Made by a program: the position numbers and the translations under genes
Notes under the pieces: generated by a model
Seen by the model: only the letters and a program-made list of their open reading frames with translations
Database searches by the model: none
Told to the model about the DNA's origin: nothing
In this document: positions 8,570 to 17,544 of the stretch, in pieces
How positions within the stretch are numbered: position 1 is the first letter of the stretch
How the letters are laid out: each line of letters starts with the position of its first letter
Origin: OM182 bacterium MED-G28
GTDB lineage: Bacteria; Pseudomonadota; Gammaproteobacteria; Pseudomonadales; Pseudohongiellaceae
Direction: 5' to 3'
Length of the DNA: 64,000 nucleotides
Assembly: GCA_002457215.1 (NCBI GenBank)
Contig: NTJZ01000003.1
Coordinates: 124,001-188,000 of the forward strand

Positions 8570-11530
8570 TTACTCTTCATAATTTTCAATCGCTGGGCAA
8601 GCACAGAACAGGTTTCTATCACCATAGACGTTATCGATACGATTGACGGCTGGCCAGTATTTACTGTCCATACTGCCGCCCATCGGGAAAGCCGCTTGCA
8701 ACTTGGTATAGGGCCTTTCCCAATTTTCATCGACCATGTCATGCATGGTGTGTGGTGCATTTTTTAATGGGTTGTTCTCTACATCAACCTTGCCGCTTTC
8801 AACCTGATCAATTTCTCGACGGATTTGAATCATTGCTTCGATAAAGCGATCTAATTCTTCTTTTGATTCACTTTCAGTTGGTTCGATCATTAAAGTTCCG
8901 GCAACAGGAAAAGACATTGTTGGTGCATGAAAACCAAAATCCATTAACCGTTTGGCGATATCTTCTTCACTAACTCCCGAAGCTTGCTTAAGGGGGCGCA
9001 TGTCGATAATGCATTCATGGGCTACCATTCCGCTGTTCCCCGTATACAAGACGGGATAGTGCTCACTTAATTTTACAGCGAGATAGTTAGCATTAAGAAT
9101 GGCTACTTGGGTTGCTTTTAGCAGGCCTTGCCCACCCATCATGGTGATATACATCCAAGAAATGGGCAAGATGCTAGAACTTCCCCAGGGGGCAGCTGAG
9201 ACAGCAGTATTTTCTTTTTCTGTACTTCTAATTTTAATAATTGAATGGTTAGCGAGATAGGGTGCAAGATGGGCTTTTACGCCAATGGGCCCCATTCCGG
9301 GGCCTCCACCACCATGGGGTATACAGAAGGTCTTATGCAGATTTACATGAGAGACATCGGCTCCGATTTCCGCAGGTTTGGCTACTCCAACTTGAGCATT
9401 GAGATTGGCCCCATCCATGTAAACCTGGCCCCCATTGTCATGGATAATCTGACAGATTTCTTTTACAGCAGTTTCATAGACGCCGTGAGTAGAAGGATAG
9501 GTAATCATTAGTGCAGCAAGATCGTCTTTGTGGGACTGAGCTTTGGTTTTGAGGTCTGCAACGTCGATATTGCCATTTTCATCACAGGCAACCAGAACAA
9601 CTTTCATCCCAATCATGTGAGCACTGGCAGGATTGGTTCCGTGGGCTGAGCTAGGAATTAAACAAACATTTCTAGCTGATCCATTTAGACTTTCGAGATA
9701 TTTTTTAATTGCTAACAGCCCTGCATACTCTCCTTGAGCACCTGAATTTGGTTGCATGCTGATTGCATCAAAGCCGGTTATTTCCGCTAGCATATCTTCT
9801 AATTCAGCAATCATTTGTTGGTAACCAGCCATTTGATCCAACGGAGTAAAAGGGTGCGGTTTTGCAAACTCGGGCCAGCTAATGGGAATCATTTCGGCCG
9901 CTGCATTGAGTTTCATGGTGCAGGAACCTAAGGGGATCATGGTATGGGTCAAAGAGATATCTTTGTTCTCCAATCTCTTTATGTAGCGCATCATTTCAGT
10001 TTCACTATGATAGCGACTAAATATAGGATGTTGTAAATATTCACTCTGACGAATCAGTTTATCTGAGATAACTGGCGCTATTTTACCTTGCGTGATTGCG
10101 GTATCGATTGTAGTTACTGAAAGATTCTCTCCATCTTTGCCTAATAAAACTTGCCAAAGGCGTTCGATATCTTGTTCAGTTGTACACTCATCTAGACTTA
10201 TACCAACGCTACCATACTTTTCGAGACGGTCCATACGCAAATTAATGCCAGCAAGCATTGCGCGCTCCGATAGCGCCTGGACTTGTTCGGCGCCAATTGA
10301 AACAGTGAGAGTGTCGAAATAGTTTTCGTTAAGGATCGATAATCCAGTTTCGCTCAAACCTTTCGCTAGAATTGTGGTTAGTCGATGGATTCGTTTAGCA
10401 ATTTTTTCTATGCCGATGGGGCCATGATACATGGCGTAGAGTGCTGCGATATTGGCCAGTAGAACTTGAGCTGTGCAAATATTGCTATTGGCTTTCTCAC
10501 GACGGATATGTTGTTCCCTGGTCTGCAAGGCCATGCGATAAGCCTGTTTTCCTCTGGTGTCTACAGATACTCCAATGATGCGACCAGGCACCGCACGTTT
10601 ATATTCTTCTTTGGTTGCAAAATAGGCAGCATGAGGTCCGCCATAGCCCATAGGAACACCGAAGCGCTGTGTGCTTCCAGTTACGACGTCGGCACCCATT
10701 TCTCCTGGTGGTTTTAACAATGCCAGGCTCATTAAGTCTGCAGCGACAGCAGCTATGGCTTTGTGCTCATGCAGACCTGCGATCACTTTAGTAAGGTCCG
10801 TGGCATCCCCAAGCATTGAAGGGTATTGAAAGATGGCACCAAATAATTCTTCGGCTTTTATCTCGTCAGTGCTACCAATGACGAGCTCGAAACCAAAGCA
10901 TTCCGCGCGAGTCTTAATCACTTCAATAGTTTGAGGGAAACAATGCTCATGGACAAAAAACTTATTTGCCTCCCGATTTTTACTAACCCGTTTTGCGAGG
11001 GCCATCGCTTCTGCTGCTGCCGTGGCTTCATCAAGCAAGGAGGCATTGGCTAAATCCATTCCCGTGAGATCCAGCGTAACTTGCTGGAAATTAAGCAGAC
11101 ACTCTAGCCTTCCCTGAGATATTTCTGGTTGATAGGGCGTATAAGCGGTGTACCAGCCAGGGTTTTCCAACACATTCCGCAGAATCACATTAGGAGTATG
11201 TGTATCGTAGTAACCTAAACCGATAAATGATCGAGTCTGTTTGTTTTTAGCAGCCATACTTTTAAGTTTTTCTAACGCATCATTCTCTGGTAACGGGTAA
11301 GCTAGCGCCATTGGCTTGCTCGATAAAATCGAACTTGGCACAACTTTCTCGATTAGCTGTTCAAGAGAATTCAGCTCCAAAGCCTCTAGCATGCTGGCAA
11401 CTTGGGCGTTGCAGGGTCCGATATGACGGTCTATAAATTCATCCCAATACTGGAGTGTTTCCAAGGTTGGGGCAGAATCATTTTGAGCAGAATTTGATGG
11501 CACGGATGAGGATTTCGCTGGGGTCTGCAT
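8570..11530 (-). CDS. gcvP: Glycine dehydrogenase (aminomethyl-transferring), P protein
   Basis: The PLP-dependent P protein decarboxylates glycine and hands the aminomethyl group to the lipoyl arm of GcvH. It is a single-chain (fused alpha-beta) P protein of 986 residues. The PLP lysine is in [19 protein letters not shown] near residue 730, and the N-terminal half begins with FIDRHIGP. I start it at the ATG at 11530, preceded by AAAGGA at 4 bp; a TTG at 11563 is open in frame but has no such site. The first 30 or so residues are a Ser/Ala/Asn-rich tail not found in all homologs. Last gene of gcvT-gcvH-gcvP. Confidence 0.96.
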   Translation of the reverse strand: MQTPAKSSSVPSNSAQNDSAPTLETLQYWDEFIDRHIGPCNAQVASMLEALELNSLEQLIEKVVPSSILSSKPMALAYPLPENDALEKLKSMAAKNKQTRSFIGLGYYDTHTPNVILRNVLENPGWYTAYTPYQPEISQGRLECLLNFQQVTLDLTGMDLANASLLDEATAAAEAMALAKRVSKNREANKFFVHEHCFPQTIEVIKTRAECFGFELVIGSTDEIKAEELFGAIFQYPSMLGDATDLTKVIAGLHEHKAIAAVAADLMSLALLKPPGEMGADVVTGSTQRFGVPMGYGGPHAAYFATKEEYKRAVPGRIIGVSVDTRGKQAYRMALQTREQHIRREKANSNICTAQVLLANIAALYAMYHGPIGIEKIAKRIHRLTTILAKGLSETGLSILNENYFDTLTVSIGAEQVQALSERAMLAGINLRMDRLEKYGSVGISLDECTTEQDIERLWQVLLGKDGENLSVTTIDTAITQGKIAPVISDKLIRQSEYLQHPIFSRYHSETEMMRYIKRLENKDISLTHTMIPLGSCTMKLNAAAEMIPISWPEFAKPHPFTPLDQMAGYQQMIAELEDMLAEITGFDAISMQPNSGAQGEYAGLLAIKKYLESLNGSARNVCLIPSSAHGTNPASAHMIGMKVVLVACDENGNIDVADLKTKAQSHKDDLAALMITYPSTHGVYETAVKEICQIIHDNGGQVYMDGANLNAQVGVAKPAEIGADVSHVNLHKTFCIPHGGGGPGMGPIGVKAHLAPYLANHSIIKIRSTEKENTAVSAAPWGSSSILPISWMYITMMGGQGLLKATQVAILNANYLAVKLSEHYPVLYTGNSGMVAHECIIDMRPLKQASGVSEEDIAKRLMDFGFHAPTMSFPVAGTLMIEPTESESKEELDRFIEAMIQIRREIDQVESGKVDVENNPLKNAPHTMHDMVDENWERPYTKLQAAFPMGGSMDSKYWPAVNRIDNVYGDRNLFCACPAIENYEE

Positions 11531-11664
11531 AGATTCCTTTGATGAGTTTTTCAATTCACTCAAAAAAGCACTGGCTTAATTAAGCAAATGTGAAGTCTGG
11601 AAAGCAGAATAAATTCTCTGTCTTTCGTGTGATAACTATTGTTCGATTAAATAGGTTCCAGGGG

Positions 11665-12054
11665 TTATTCTTCTTCGCAATGTTCGGAGTAGCCTTCGGT
11701 ATCCATAAGTTCTTCTAGTTCAGCGGCGTCGCTAACTTTAATTTTGAAGAACCAACCATTCTCATAAGGCGATGAATTAACCGTTTCAGGGGCATCCAGC
11801 AGCGTTTCGTTTATTGCGATTATTGAACCTGAGACTGGGCTGTAAATATCTGAAGCAGCTTTTACGGATTCCACAACGGCCACTTCATCTTTTGCATTCA
11901 CGCTAGTCCCAGGCTCTGGCAATTCAACGAAAACGATGTCGCCTAAGGCATCCTGAGCATGATCACTAATGCCGACGCTGGCATTGCCATCGTCTTCAAT
12001 CCGAATCCACTCATGGCTTGTTGCATATCTTAATTCGTCAGGAATATTACTCAC
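11665..12054 (-). CDS. gcvH: Glycine cleavage system H protein
   Basis: Lipoylated carrier that shuttles the aminomethyl group between GcvP, GcvT and lipoamide dehydrogenase. The 129-residue length is standard. The lipoyl-attachment lysine is Lys65 in VESVKAASD, after the TSHEWI and [12 protein letters not shown] segments. The start is a GTG preceded by AGAGGG at about 8 bp. It lies 55 bp after gcvT and about 130 bp before gcvP, forming an operon. Lipoamide dehydrogenase (the L protein) is not in this window. Confidence 0.96.
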   Translation of the reverse strand: MSNIPDELRYATSHEWIRIEDDGNASVGISDHAQDALGDIVFVELPEPGTSVNAKDEVAVVESVKAASDIYSPVSGSIIAINETLLDAPETVNSSPYENGWFFKIKVSDAAELEELMDTEGYSEHCEEE

Positions 12055-12109
12055 AAAATGAACCCTCTTTCAGTCCTTTACAGGGCGAGCGTGTCTGGCT
12101 CGTTTGTTT

Positions 12110-13204
12110 TTATTCGAAAACCTTTTTACCGAAACGAACGAAATTGGGTTTCACAATTCGTACGCCGGTCAGTTTACCTCGAAGGTCAACTTCGCAGGAT
12201 TGACTGCTAATCGGGATTCTAGCTAATGCAATTGAATGCTTCAATGTAGGAGAGAAACTCCCGCTAGTAATTACTCCCTCGCCTTTATCTGTTACCAACT
12301 TTTGTCCTTTTCTTAGCACACCACGACCTTCGAGCACCAAGCCCACTAATTTTGGCACTTCACCGGATTCATACAAATGCTTGTGGGCGATCAAGGCTGG
12401 TCGGCCGATAAATTCGCGGTCTGTTGGTTCATAGGCAATAGTTTGATCCATATTCGACGCTAATGGCGAAATGGATTCATCCATTTCATGGCCATAAAGA
12501 TTCATGCCGGCCTCAAGCCGCAGGGTATCGCGTGCACCCAGACCTATGGGTAGCACACCCACAGCTAGTAGCTTTTCCCAAAGCTCGGGCGCTTCTTCTG
12601 CTGGGAATATGAATTCTAGACCTTTTTCTCCCGTATAACCGGTGCGCGCCACAAACCAACTGTCCATCTCGATGCCACGGAAGCTTTTCAGTTCCCGAAT
12701 TTGGGTTGCTTGGCTGTCTGCAACGACTTCACAAACCTTCCCAATGGACTCAGGCCCATGTACCGCCAAAATCGCTAAGCGAGGCTTTTCTTCCAGTGAG
12801 ACTCTAAAGCCATCCGTGTTTTGAATCATCCAACGTATGTCTTTACCGCGGGTTGCACAGTTCACGACTAGCCGGTATCCAAAGCTCATGCGGTAAACGA
12901 TTAGATCATCGAGTATGCCGGCGTCGTGATTGAGCATGGCGCTATAGAGTGCGCGACCTACCTGATCTAGTTTCGCGACATCGTTTGCCAGGAGGTAACG
13001 TAGATACTTTTCAGCATCATCTCCCCCCACATCAATGACGGTCATATGAGAGACATCGAATACGCCCGCAGCCAAGCGAACCTGATTATGCTCCTCGATC
13101 TGCGAGCCATAATTAATAGGCATATCCCACCCGGAAAAATCCACCATCTTGGCGCCGGCATCGAGATGTTTTTGATAAAGAGTGGTTTGTTGGCCCACCG
13201 ACAT
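12110..13204 (-). CDS. gcvT: Glycine cleavage system aminomethyltransferase, T protein
   Basis: Tetrahydrofolate-dependent release of ammonia from the aminomethyl-lipoyl arm, giving methylene-THF. The 364-residue protein has the family blocks MVDFSGWDMPINYGS near the N-terminus, VFDVSHM, RTGYTGEKGLEF, and LGARDTLRLEAGMNLYGHE with the conserved catalytic Asp. First gene of the operon. The 222 bp upstream leader shows no glycine riboswitch that I can recognise; a GcvR gene at 29.6 kb in this same window suggests protein-based control of the pathway. Confidence 0.96.
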   Translation of the reverse strand: MSVGQQTTLYQKHLDAGAKMVDFSGWDMPINYGSQIEEHNQVRLAAGVFDVSHMTVIDVGGDDAEKYLRYLLANDVAKLDQVGRALYSAMLNHDAGILDDLIVYRMSFGYRLVVNCATRGKDIRWMIQNTDGFRVSLEEKPRLAILAVHGPESIGKVCEVVADSQATQIRELKSFRGIEMDSWFVARTGYTGEKGLEFIFPAEEAPELWEKLLAVGVLPIGLGARDTLRLEAGMNLYGHEMDESISPLASNMDQTIAYEPTDREFIGRPALIAHKHLYESGEVPKLVGLVLEGRGVLRKGQKLVTDKGEGVITSGSFSPTLKHSIALARIPISSQSCEVDLRGKLTGVRIVKPNFVRFGKKVFE

Positions 13205-13426
13205 GTACTACAAATTTAAGAAATTAGGAGACCGTAATTCTACCTATTAGCCATGGTATTTGACAGCGCTTAGAGCTGCTGACTGAGATCAGAAGACATT
13301 ATCTTATGGATCCTCGAGGGTTTATTTGGAGCAGGTTCCTTGAGGTGAATTCTGGGCATTTATGGAGTAAATGCGAGCATCTGAATCGGAAAAGAGTGCA
13401 TTTTTATGTTTGCGATTTGGGCAGCC

Positions 13427-15664
13427 TCAGGGCTGCCAGGCATAGCTAAACTTCGCGAAGAAGGTTCTATTGGTGTATTCAATGGAATCATAAACATCAT
13501 CTTGAAAGCCAGAATCTGAATAGCCAACGAAAAAACGCGTGGCTGCATTCACTTTATAGCTATAAAGGAGCTGAGCACCTAGGTCACGGGATTGTTTGTC
13601 GACAGGAAACAGATAGTTTTCCTGATTACGCTCGCGGTCAGAGTACTGCAACGTTAATCTAAGAAAACTCCGGGCATTGAATTGGTAAGTAGTCCTTAAA
13701 TCAGTGAGGTTAGCAGTAAATAAATCTCTTCCATCTGATTCGAAATCTTGATATTGATGTGAGACATCAAGTAAAAAATGACGACCGAATCGATATCCAA
13801 CTCGTGGGCCCCAACGTTTCGAATAGCCGAGTCTAGTGTTGGAAAAATCCACTACGTCTTCAAAGCGAATTAGTGAGCTTATGTTCAAATTCGGTGTTGG
13901 TTGAAAACCAATATTTATCATGTTGAATTGTTCGTCAAAATATTTTCCATTCCAATAGGTCTCGCTGCCGCCAAATAAACCGTTCAAGTATGATTGCTTC
14001 GGCCCACTCATATTTAGAAAAATTTCTGTTTCTTCCTCCAGCTGTAACCCAGATTGATCCTCGGTGCGATCATAATCCAGCGCGATACGGATTCGGCTAA
14101 AGAAACTATCGCCATCGGAGCGCCAAGTGTGACCGAGAGTACCCACAATGTGTTTGTAGTCAACGCGATTGATAAAACCGAGATCAGCACGGAAATCATC
14201 ACCCCAGTCATAGTAGCCAAGGCGCCAATCCCAGCGCCGATCGTTGTGATTATATTCAATGACATGACTATTATCGCCAAGACTGGACTTCTGTGCATAC
14301 TGGTTTTGAACCATCAATGGATAGTCTGAACTCGAATGCATACTCTGAATGGATATGGTATCGGAATCAGTCGGTCTTAATGACGCATCAAGACTGAAAA
14401 CAGTATTATTATAACCATTGCCTCTACGATCTGTTACTAAGGCACCGATAGTAGAATTTTCAAAGATATCCATTCGATAACGACCTATAGCCACTTTGCT
14501 CTGCATATCATCGATGGAGGCAATTCGCGAACTTAAATTTTTAGGAATGATGAAACTGGTGGTCTCGTCATTAGCAGCCATAATCCCATAGGTGTGATCA
14601 CCCGTTTTTCCGGTGAGCTTTAATCCATATTCTGGCGAAGCAATATTCCGCGTATGCACCAAATTTTCATAGGAATCAAAATAGTCGGCGCCATCGAGAA
14701 AGAAGGTTCGACGTTCAGGGAAAAACAAACTAAAGGTATTATTAATGTCTAGTTGTGTACTGTCCGCTTCTACTTGAGAAAAATCAGGATTGATTGTCGC
14801 GTTTAGATAAAGATCCTGAGTAATTCCCCAGCGCAGATCCAGGCTACCTTGTGGATCAAAATCTTCTCGCCTCCAATCATCTACAGCGGGATCACGGTTT
14901 TCGATTGAAGACATGGTTACTGTTGGAATGATTTCCAGGTTGCGACTTGGCTCGAGTTCTTCAAAGCCTTGAAGTTTGCTTATCTGACAAAGATAGCAAG
15001 AGACATCACGATCCACTTCTTGAATCGTTATTAGAGTACTGCGATCGCGAGGATAGTACCGAGCAATATCTATACCCCAAGTTTGGAGTGAATCGGTAGC
15101 TGTGAATCGTAATTGTTTGAGCGGTATTGCAAGTTCTACGTTATAGCCAGACTCTGTTATTTGGCCAACACTGTCCCAAATCGCATTCCAGGAGTCGTCC
15201 TCTCTGCCATTAACGTCATCAAAAATAGCATCCATTTGCACACCCAACGGATTTACGATGAACTCAAACGCTCTCCGCTCATCATTAAACGTATCCAGAA
15301 TAATAGCGATCCAGTCATCTTCCCAGGCGCGGTCACGATCTTGATAAAAGCCTCGAATCTGGCTTGGGTCTGGATCTTGCGCAATGTAAGCAACGTAGAG
15401 TACCTCGCCGTCCTCCATAAGGAGCGCTTCGGCTAAGACTTCCGCTTCAATGTTATCTCCAGGGTCTACTTCAATATTGATGAGTACGCTAGAAGCTTGT
15501 GCCCATTCGTTTTCCTCAAGCACTCCATTGATGGTCGGTACCTGATTAGTTCGAGGAATTGTGAATGTTTGCGGAGATTGAGCAGCTACCAAACTGCAAT
15601 ATAACAGTGCAATAGAACTGACAATAAAAGCAAAAAGGAATTGGATACTAAGTAATGCAGGCAC
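13427..15664 (-). CDS. CBM9-like / DUF5916 outer-membrane beta-barrel protein
   Basis: A 745-residue exported protein. A signal peptide (hydrophobic core FAFIVSSIALLYCSLVAAQ, cleavage near residue 29) is followed by a carbohydrate-binding family 9-like domain (about 35-230) opening with PTINGVLEENEWAQA. From about residue 250 comes the DUF5916 region, rich in alternating aromatic strands and ending in FSYAWQP, typical of an outer-membrane barrel. The GTG start has GGAG 8 bp upstream. Family members are often called carbohydrate-binding but their ligand is unproven. The stop codon lies inside a perfect 7-bp inverted repeat (13421-13438) without a T-tract. Confidence 0.85.
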   Translation of the reverse strand: MPALLSIQFLFAFIVSSIALLYCSLVAAQSPQTFTIPRTNQVPTINGVLEENEWAQASSVLINIEVDPGDNIEAEVLAEALLMEDGEVLYVAYIAQDPDPSQIRGFYQDRDRAWEDDWIAIILDTFNDERRAFEFIVNPLGVQMDAIFDDVNGREDDSWNAIWDSVGQITESGYNVELAIPLKQLRFTATDSLQTWGIDIARYYPRDRSTLITIQEVDRDVSCYLCQISKLQGFEELEPSRNLEIIPTVTMSSIENRDPAVDDWRREDFDPQGSLDLRWGITQDLYLNATINPDFSQVEADSTQLDINNTFSLFFPERRTFFLDGADYFDSYENLVHTRNIASPEYGLKLTGKTGDHTYGIMAANDETTSFIIPKNLSSRIASIDDMQSKVAIGRYRMDIFENSTIGALVTDRRGNGYNNTVFSLDASLRPTDSDTISIQSMHSSSDYPLMVQNQYAQKSSLGDNSHVIEYNHNDRRWDWRLGYYDWGDDFRADLGFINRVDYKHIVGTLGHTWRSDGDSFFSRIRIALDYDRTEDQSGLQLEEETEIFLNMSGPKQSYLNGLFGGSETYWNGKYFDEQFNMINIGFQPTPNLNISSLIRFEDVVDFSNTRLGYSKRWGPRVGYRFGRHFLLDVSHQYQDFESDGRDLFTANLTDLRTTYQFNARSFLRLTLQYSDRERNQENYLFPVDKQSRDLGAQLLYSYKVNAATRFFVGYSDSGFQDDVYDSIEYTNRTFFAKFSYAWQP

Positions 15665-15841
15665 GGGGGCTACTCCGCTATCAAGAACTAATGAGAGCGT
15701 GATTAAGATTCCTACAGTTTAATCGACATTGCTGTATTAGTGTTTGGCAATTTGTAACTGTTAACCAACAAAGTAGACAAGAAGCTTTTAATCTTCCTGT
15801 CTTTGATTTTTTGATCGATCTACTTAGTTGTGGACTAGTGA

Positions 15842-16426
15842 TCACAAATTAGCAGCGGCCTCCAAGACATTGCCGAGGTCAGGTCGAATTCGATAACCTT
15901 CTTCAGCAAACTTGTGTCGAATTACGCCGTCTGGAGTAATAAGAAACATCCCCGGGTGAGGAACTCCATAAGCTCGAGAGTCAGGTTCATAATCTTCATT
16001 AAGAATTCCAAGCGCATTTACGTGAGTGATGCCAGCATCACGTAGTAACGAAAAACTAATTCCTTCATCTTCTTCTACGGACTTCAATATTTCTACTGAA
16101 TCATAAGTCATTGCAGCAATATTAACGCCCATAGTTTTTAATTGATCACTTACCTCTACCAGCTGCACGAGCTGGGATTTACAAAAGGGTCACCAATCAA
16201 ACGAACGACTTAGCATAAAGAGCAGACCTTTTTCACCTACTAGGCCATCAAAGGTTTGAACCATGCCATTTTGGTCTTGAGCTGATATATCAATAATCGA
16301 TGAGCCAACAGAAAAATCTGAAGCCCAGTCATAGTCCTGCGCATTTGATAATTGAATAGCGTTCAGAAACGTTAGGGCAAGAAGTATCTTACTTAGCCGC
16401 ACAATTCGGTGGCGGAACAAGTGCAT
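15842..16426 (-). CDS. Probable selenocysteine-containing secreted redoxin (peroxiredoxin/AhpC-TSA-like), read through an in-frame TGA
   Basis: Two consecutive open stretches in the same frame are separated only by a TGA at 16190-16192. Read through, they give a 194-residue thioredoxin-fold protein. It has a signal peptide (residues 1-29, ending NAIQLSNA), then a redoxin domain whose active site reads S-F-D-W-[TGA]-P-F-C-K-S-Q. The TGA takes the place of the first Cys of a WCxxC motif (residue 79, with Cys82 resolving). Both halves are full-quality redoxin sequence, including GVPHPGMFLITPDGVIRHKF after the active site. A bSECIS-like hairpin follows the TGA (separate entry). GAGGA lies 7 bp before the ATG. 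I infer Sec at 79. The alternative is a recent nonsense mutation. The selA/B/C/D genes are not in the window. Confidence 0.8.
16159..16175 (-). promoter_or_regulatory. Bacterial SECIS-like hairpin downstream of the in-frame TGA
   Basis: On the minus strand CCAGCT-CGTGC-AGCTGG forms a perfect 6-bp stem with a 5-nt loop. Twenty nucleotides separate the TGA (16190-16192) from the first loop base. The loop has G as its second base. Bacterial SECIS elements are coding-region hairpins just after the UGA, with a small apical loop about 16-37 nt away and a G among its first two bases, so all three criteria are met. Confidence 0.65.
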
Positions 16427-16569
16427 TGCATTTCCTCGTCAAACAACATTATCGAAATAGTTAAAGTTACGAGTAATAATTCCTGACTTAGCGGTAATTT
16501 ATTAAAAAGTCCGGAAAGATTGGTGGTAGACGGCATTACTAGATTGGGTTGTTATTGAAACGGTGAGTC

Positions 16570-17265
16570 TTAATCTAGTTCTGCCAAGAAGCGTTCACCG
16601 CGAGGCAGATAACTCTTATCACTGTCTAGTGAGAATACAACAGAGGAAGAGCGGCCGATAATTTCTTCTCTTGGTACAAAACTGTAGGTGCGGCTATCAG
16701 CACTATTGTCACGGTTGTCACCTAACACAAAGTACTGATCACTAGGCACAACTGTTGGTCCATAACTGCGGCGACCCCGATTAGCGAAGCCATTAGCTAG
16801 CCTGGCTCGATGAACTTTGTCTGGCAAGTGCTCTTCGATAATTACAGAATTTCCTTCTCGTGACAACACATCGTAATCAGCTGCGACGCCATTAATGACC
16901 AAAGCATTGTTTTGCATATAAACAGTATCGCCAGGAATTCCAACGATGCGTTTCACTAAACGCTTATCTGCGACTTTGGAATCTATGATGACGATGTCAC
17001 CACGAATGGGGTCAGAAACTTCAGCCAGAGAAATTTCCGTAAAAGGAATTTTTACATCATAAGCGAGTTTGTTTACCCACACTTTGTCGCCATCCAGCAG
17101 TGTTGGCAGCATGGATGCTCCTGAAATGGAACTTAGATCAGCAATGGCGCTTTTAAAGAATACAATGCAAAAAAGCAGGGCAAAGAATTGTCGATTTTCT
17201 TTCCAGAAAATGCGCATATAACCCTGCATCCGTTTAGGAAGTTTGTGATTATTTATGTCATTCAC
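16570..17265 (-). CDS. lepB: Signal peptidase I
   Basis: Inner-membrane serine protease that cleaves signal peptides from exported preproteins. The Ser/Lys dyad is Ser51 (in GASMLPTLLDGD) and Lys105 (in RLVKRIVGIPGD), and the late box GDNRDNSADSR is present. One N-terminal membrane segment is visible at about residues 26-43. At 231 residues it is shorter than E. coli LepB (324) and has one rather than two N-terminal helices, the common short form. Start is GTG. It is transcribed away from lhr. The usual partners lepA and rnc are not adjacent. Confidence 0.93.
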   Translation of the reverse strand: MNDINNHKLPKRMQGYMRIFWKENRQFFALLFCIVFFKSAIADLSSISGASMLPTLLDGDKVWVNKLAYDVKIPFTEISLAEVSDPIRGDIVIIDSKVADKRLVKRIVGIPGDTVYMQNNALVINGVAADYDVLSREGNSVIIEEHLPDKVHRARLANGFANRGRRSYGPTVVPSDQYFVLGDNRDNSADSRTYSFVPREEIIGRSSSVVFSLDSDKSYLPRGERFLAELD

Positions 17266-17493
17266 AAAAAGTTTCTCTAGTGTCGAGTATTTAAATTAGC
17301 GTTGCCTAAGCCCTGTGTCAATGTAACCAGCTCTCAATTAAGACCATCGGAAGCAATTTGGGGCTCATTTCCTGCAAGTCCTATAACTTTTTTCTAACAA
17401 ATTTCAGGATACTGTCGCTTCCCTTAGACCCAATTATAATAGGGTTTATGCTATTGGAGCTTGTTCTTGCAAACTCCTTTTGAGTCCAATAAG

Positions 17494-17509
17494 CTGTATA
17501 TCCATACAG
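17494..17509 (+). promoter_or_regulatory. LexA (SOS) operator in front of lhr
   Basis: The 16-bp string CTGTATATCCATACAG is a perfect CTGT-N8-ACAG palindrome with an AT-rich centre, the consensus of gammaproteobacterial LexA boxes. It is followed by TA as in the longer consensus. It ends 35 bp before the lhr start and 229 bp from the lepB start, so lhr is the natural target. A TTGAGT at about 17480 could be the -35 with the box overlying the -10 region. Confidence 0.75.
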
Positions 17510-17544
17510 TATTTTAGTGCTATCTGGTGCGGTCGGTTCAAGAC

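Noticed and set aside
13205..13426. Glycine riboswitch upstream of gcvT
   Set aside because: Glycine riboswitches often precede gcv operons, but I find none of the conserved core elements on the minus strand of this leader.
13421..13438. Perfect 7-bp hairpin (GGCAGCC-TCAG-GGCTGCC) spanning the stop of the DUF5916 gene
   Set aside because: It has no T-tract on either side, so I do not call it a Rho-independent terminator; part of it is coding sequence.
16190..16192. Reading the TGA as a plain nonsense mutation and calling two pseudogene fragments
   Set aside because: The stop falls exactly at the active-site Cys codon, both sides are intact and a SECIS-like hairpin follows, so Sec readthrough is the better explanation, although not proven here.
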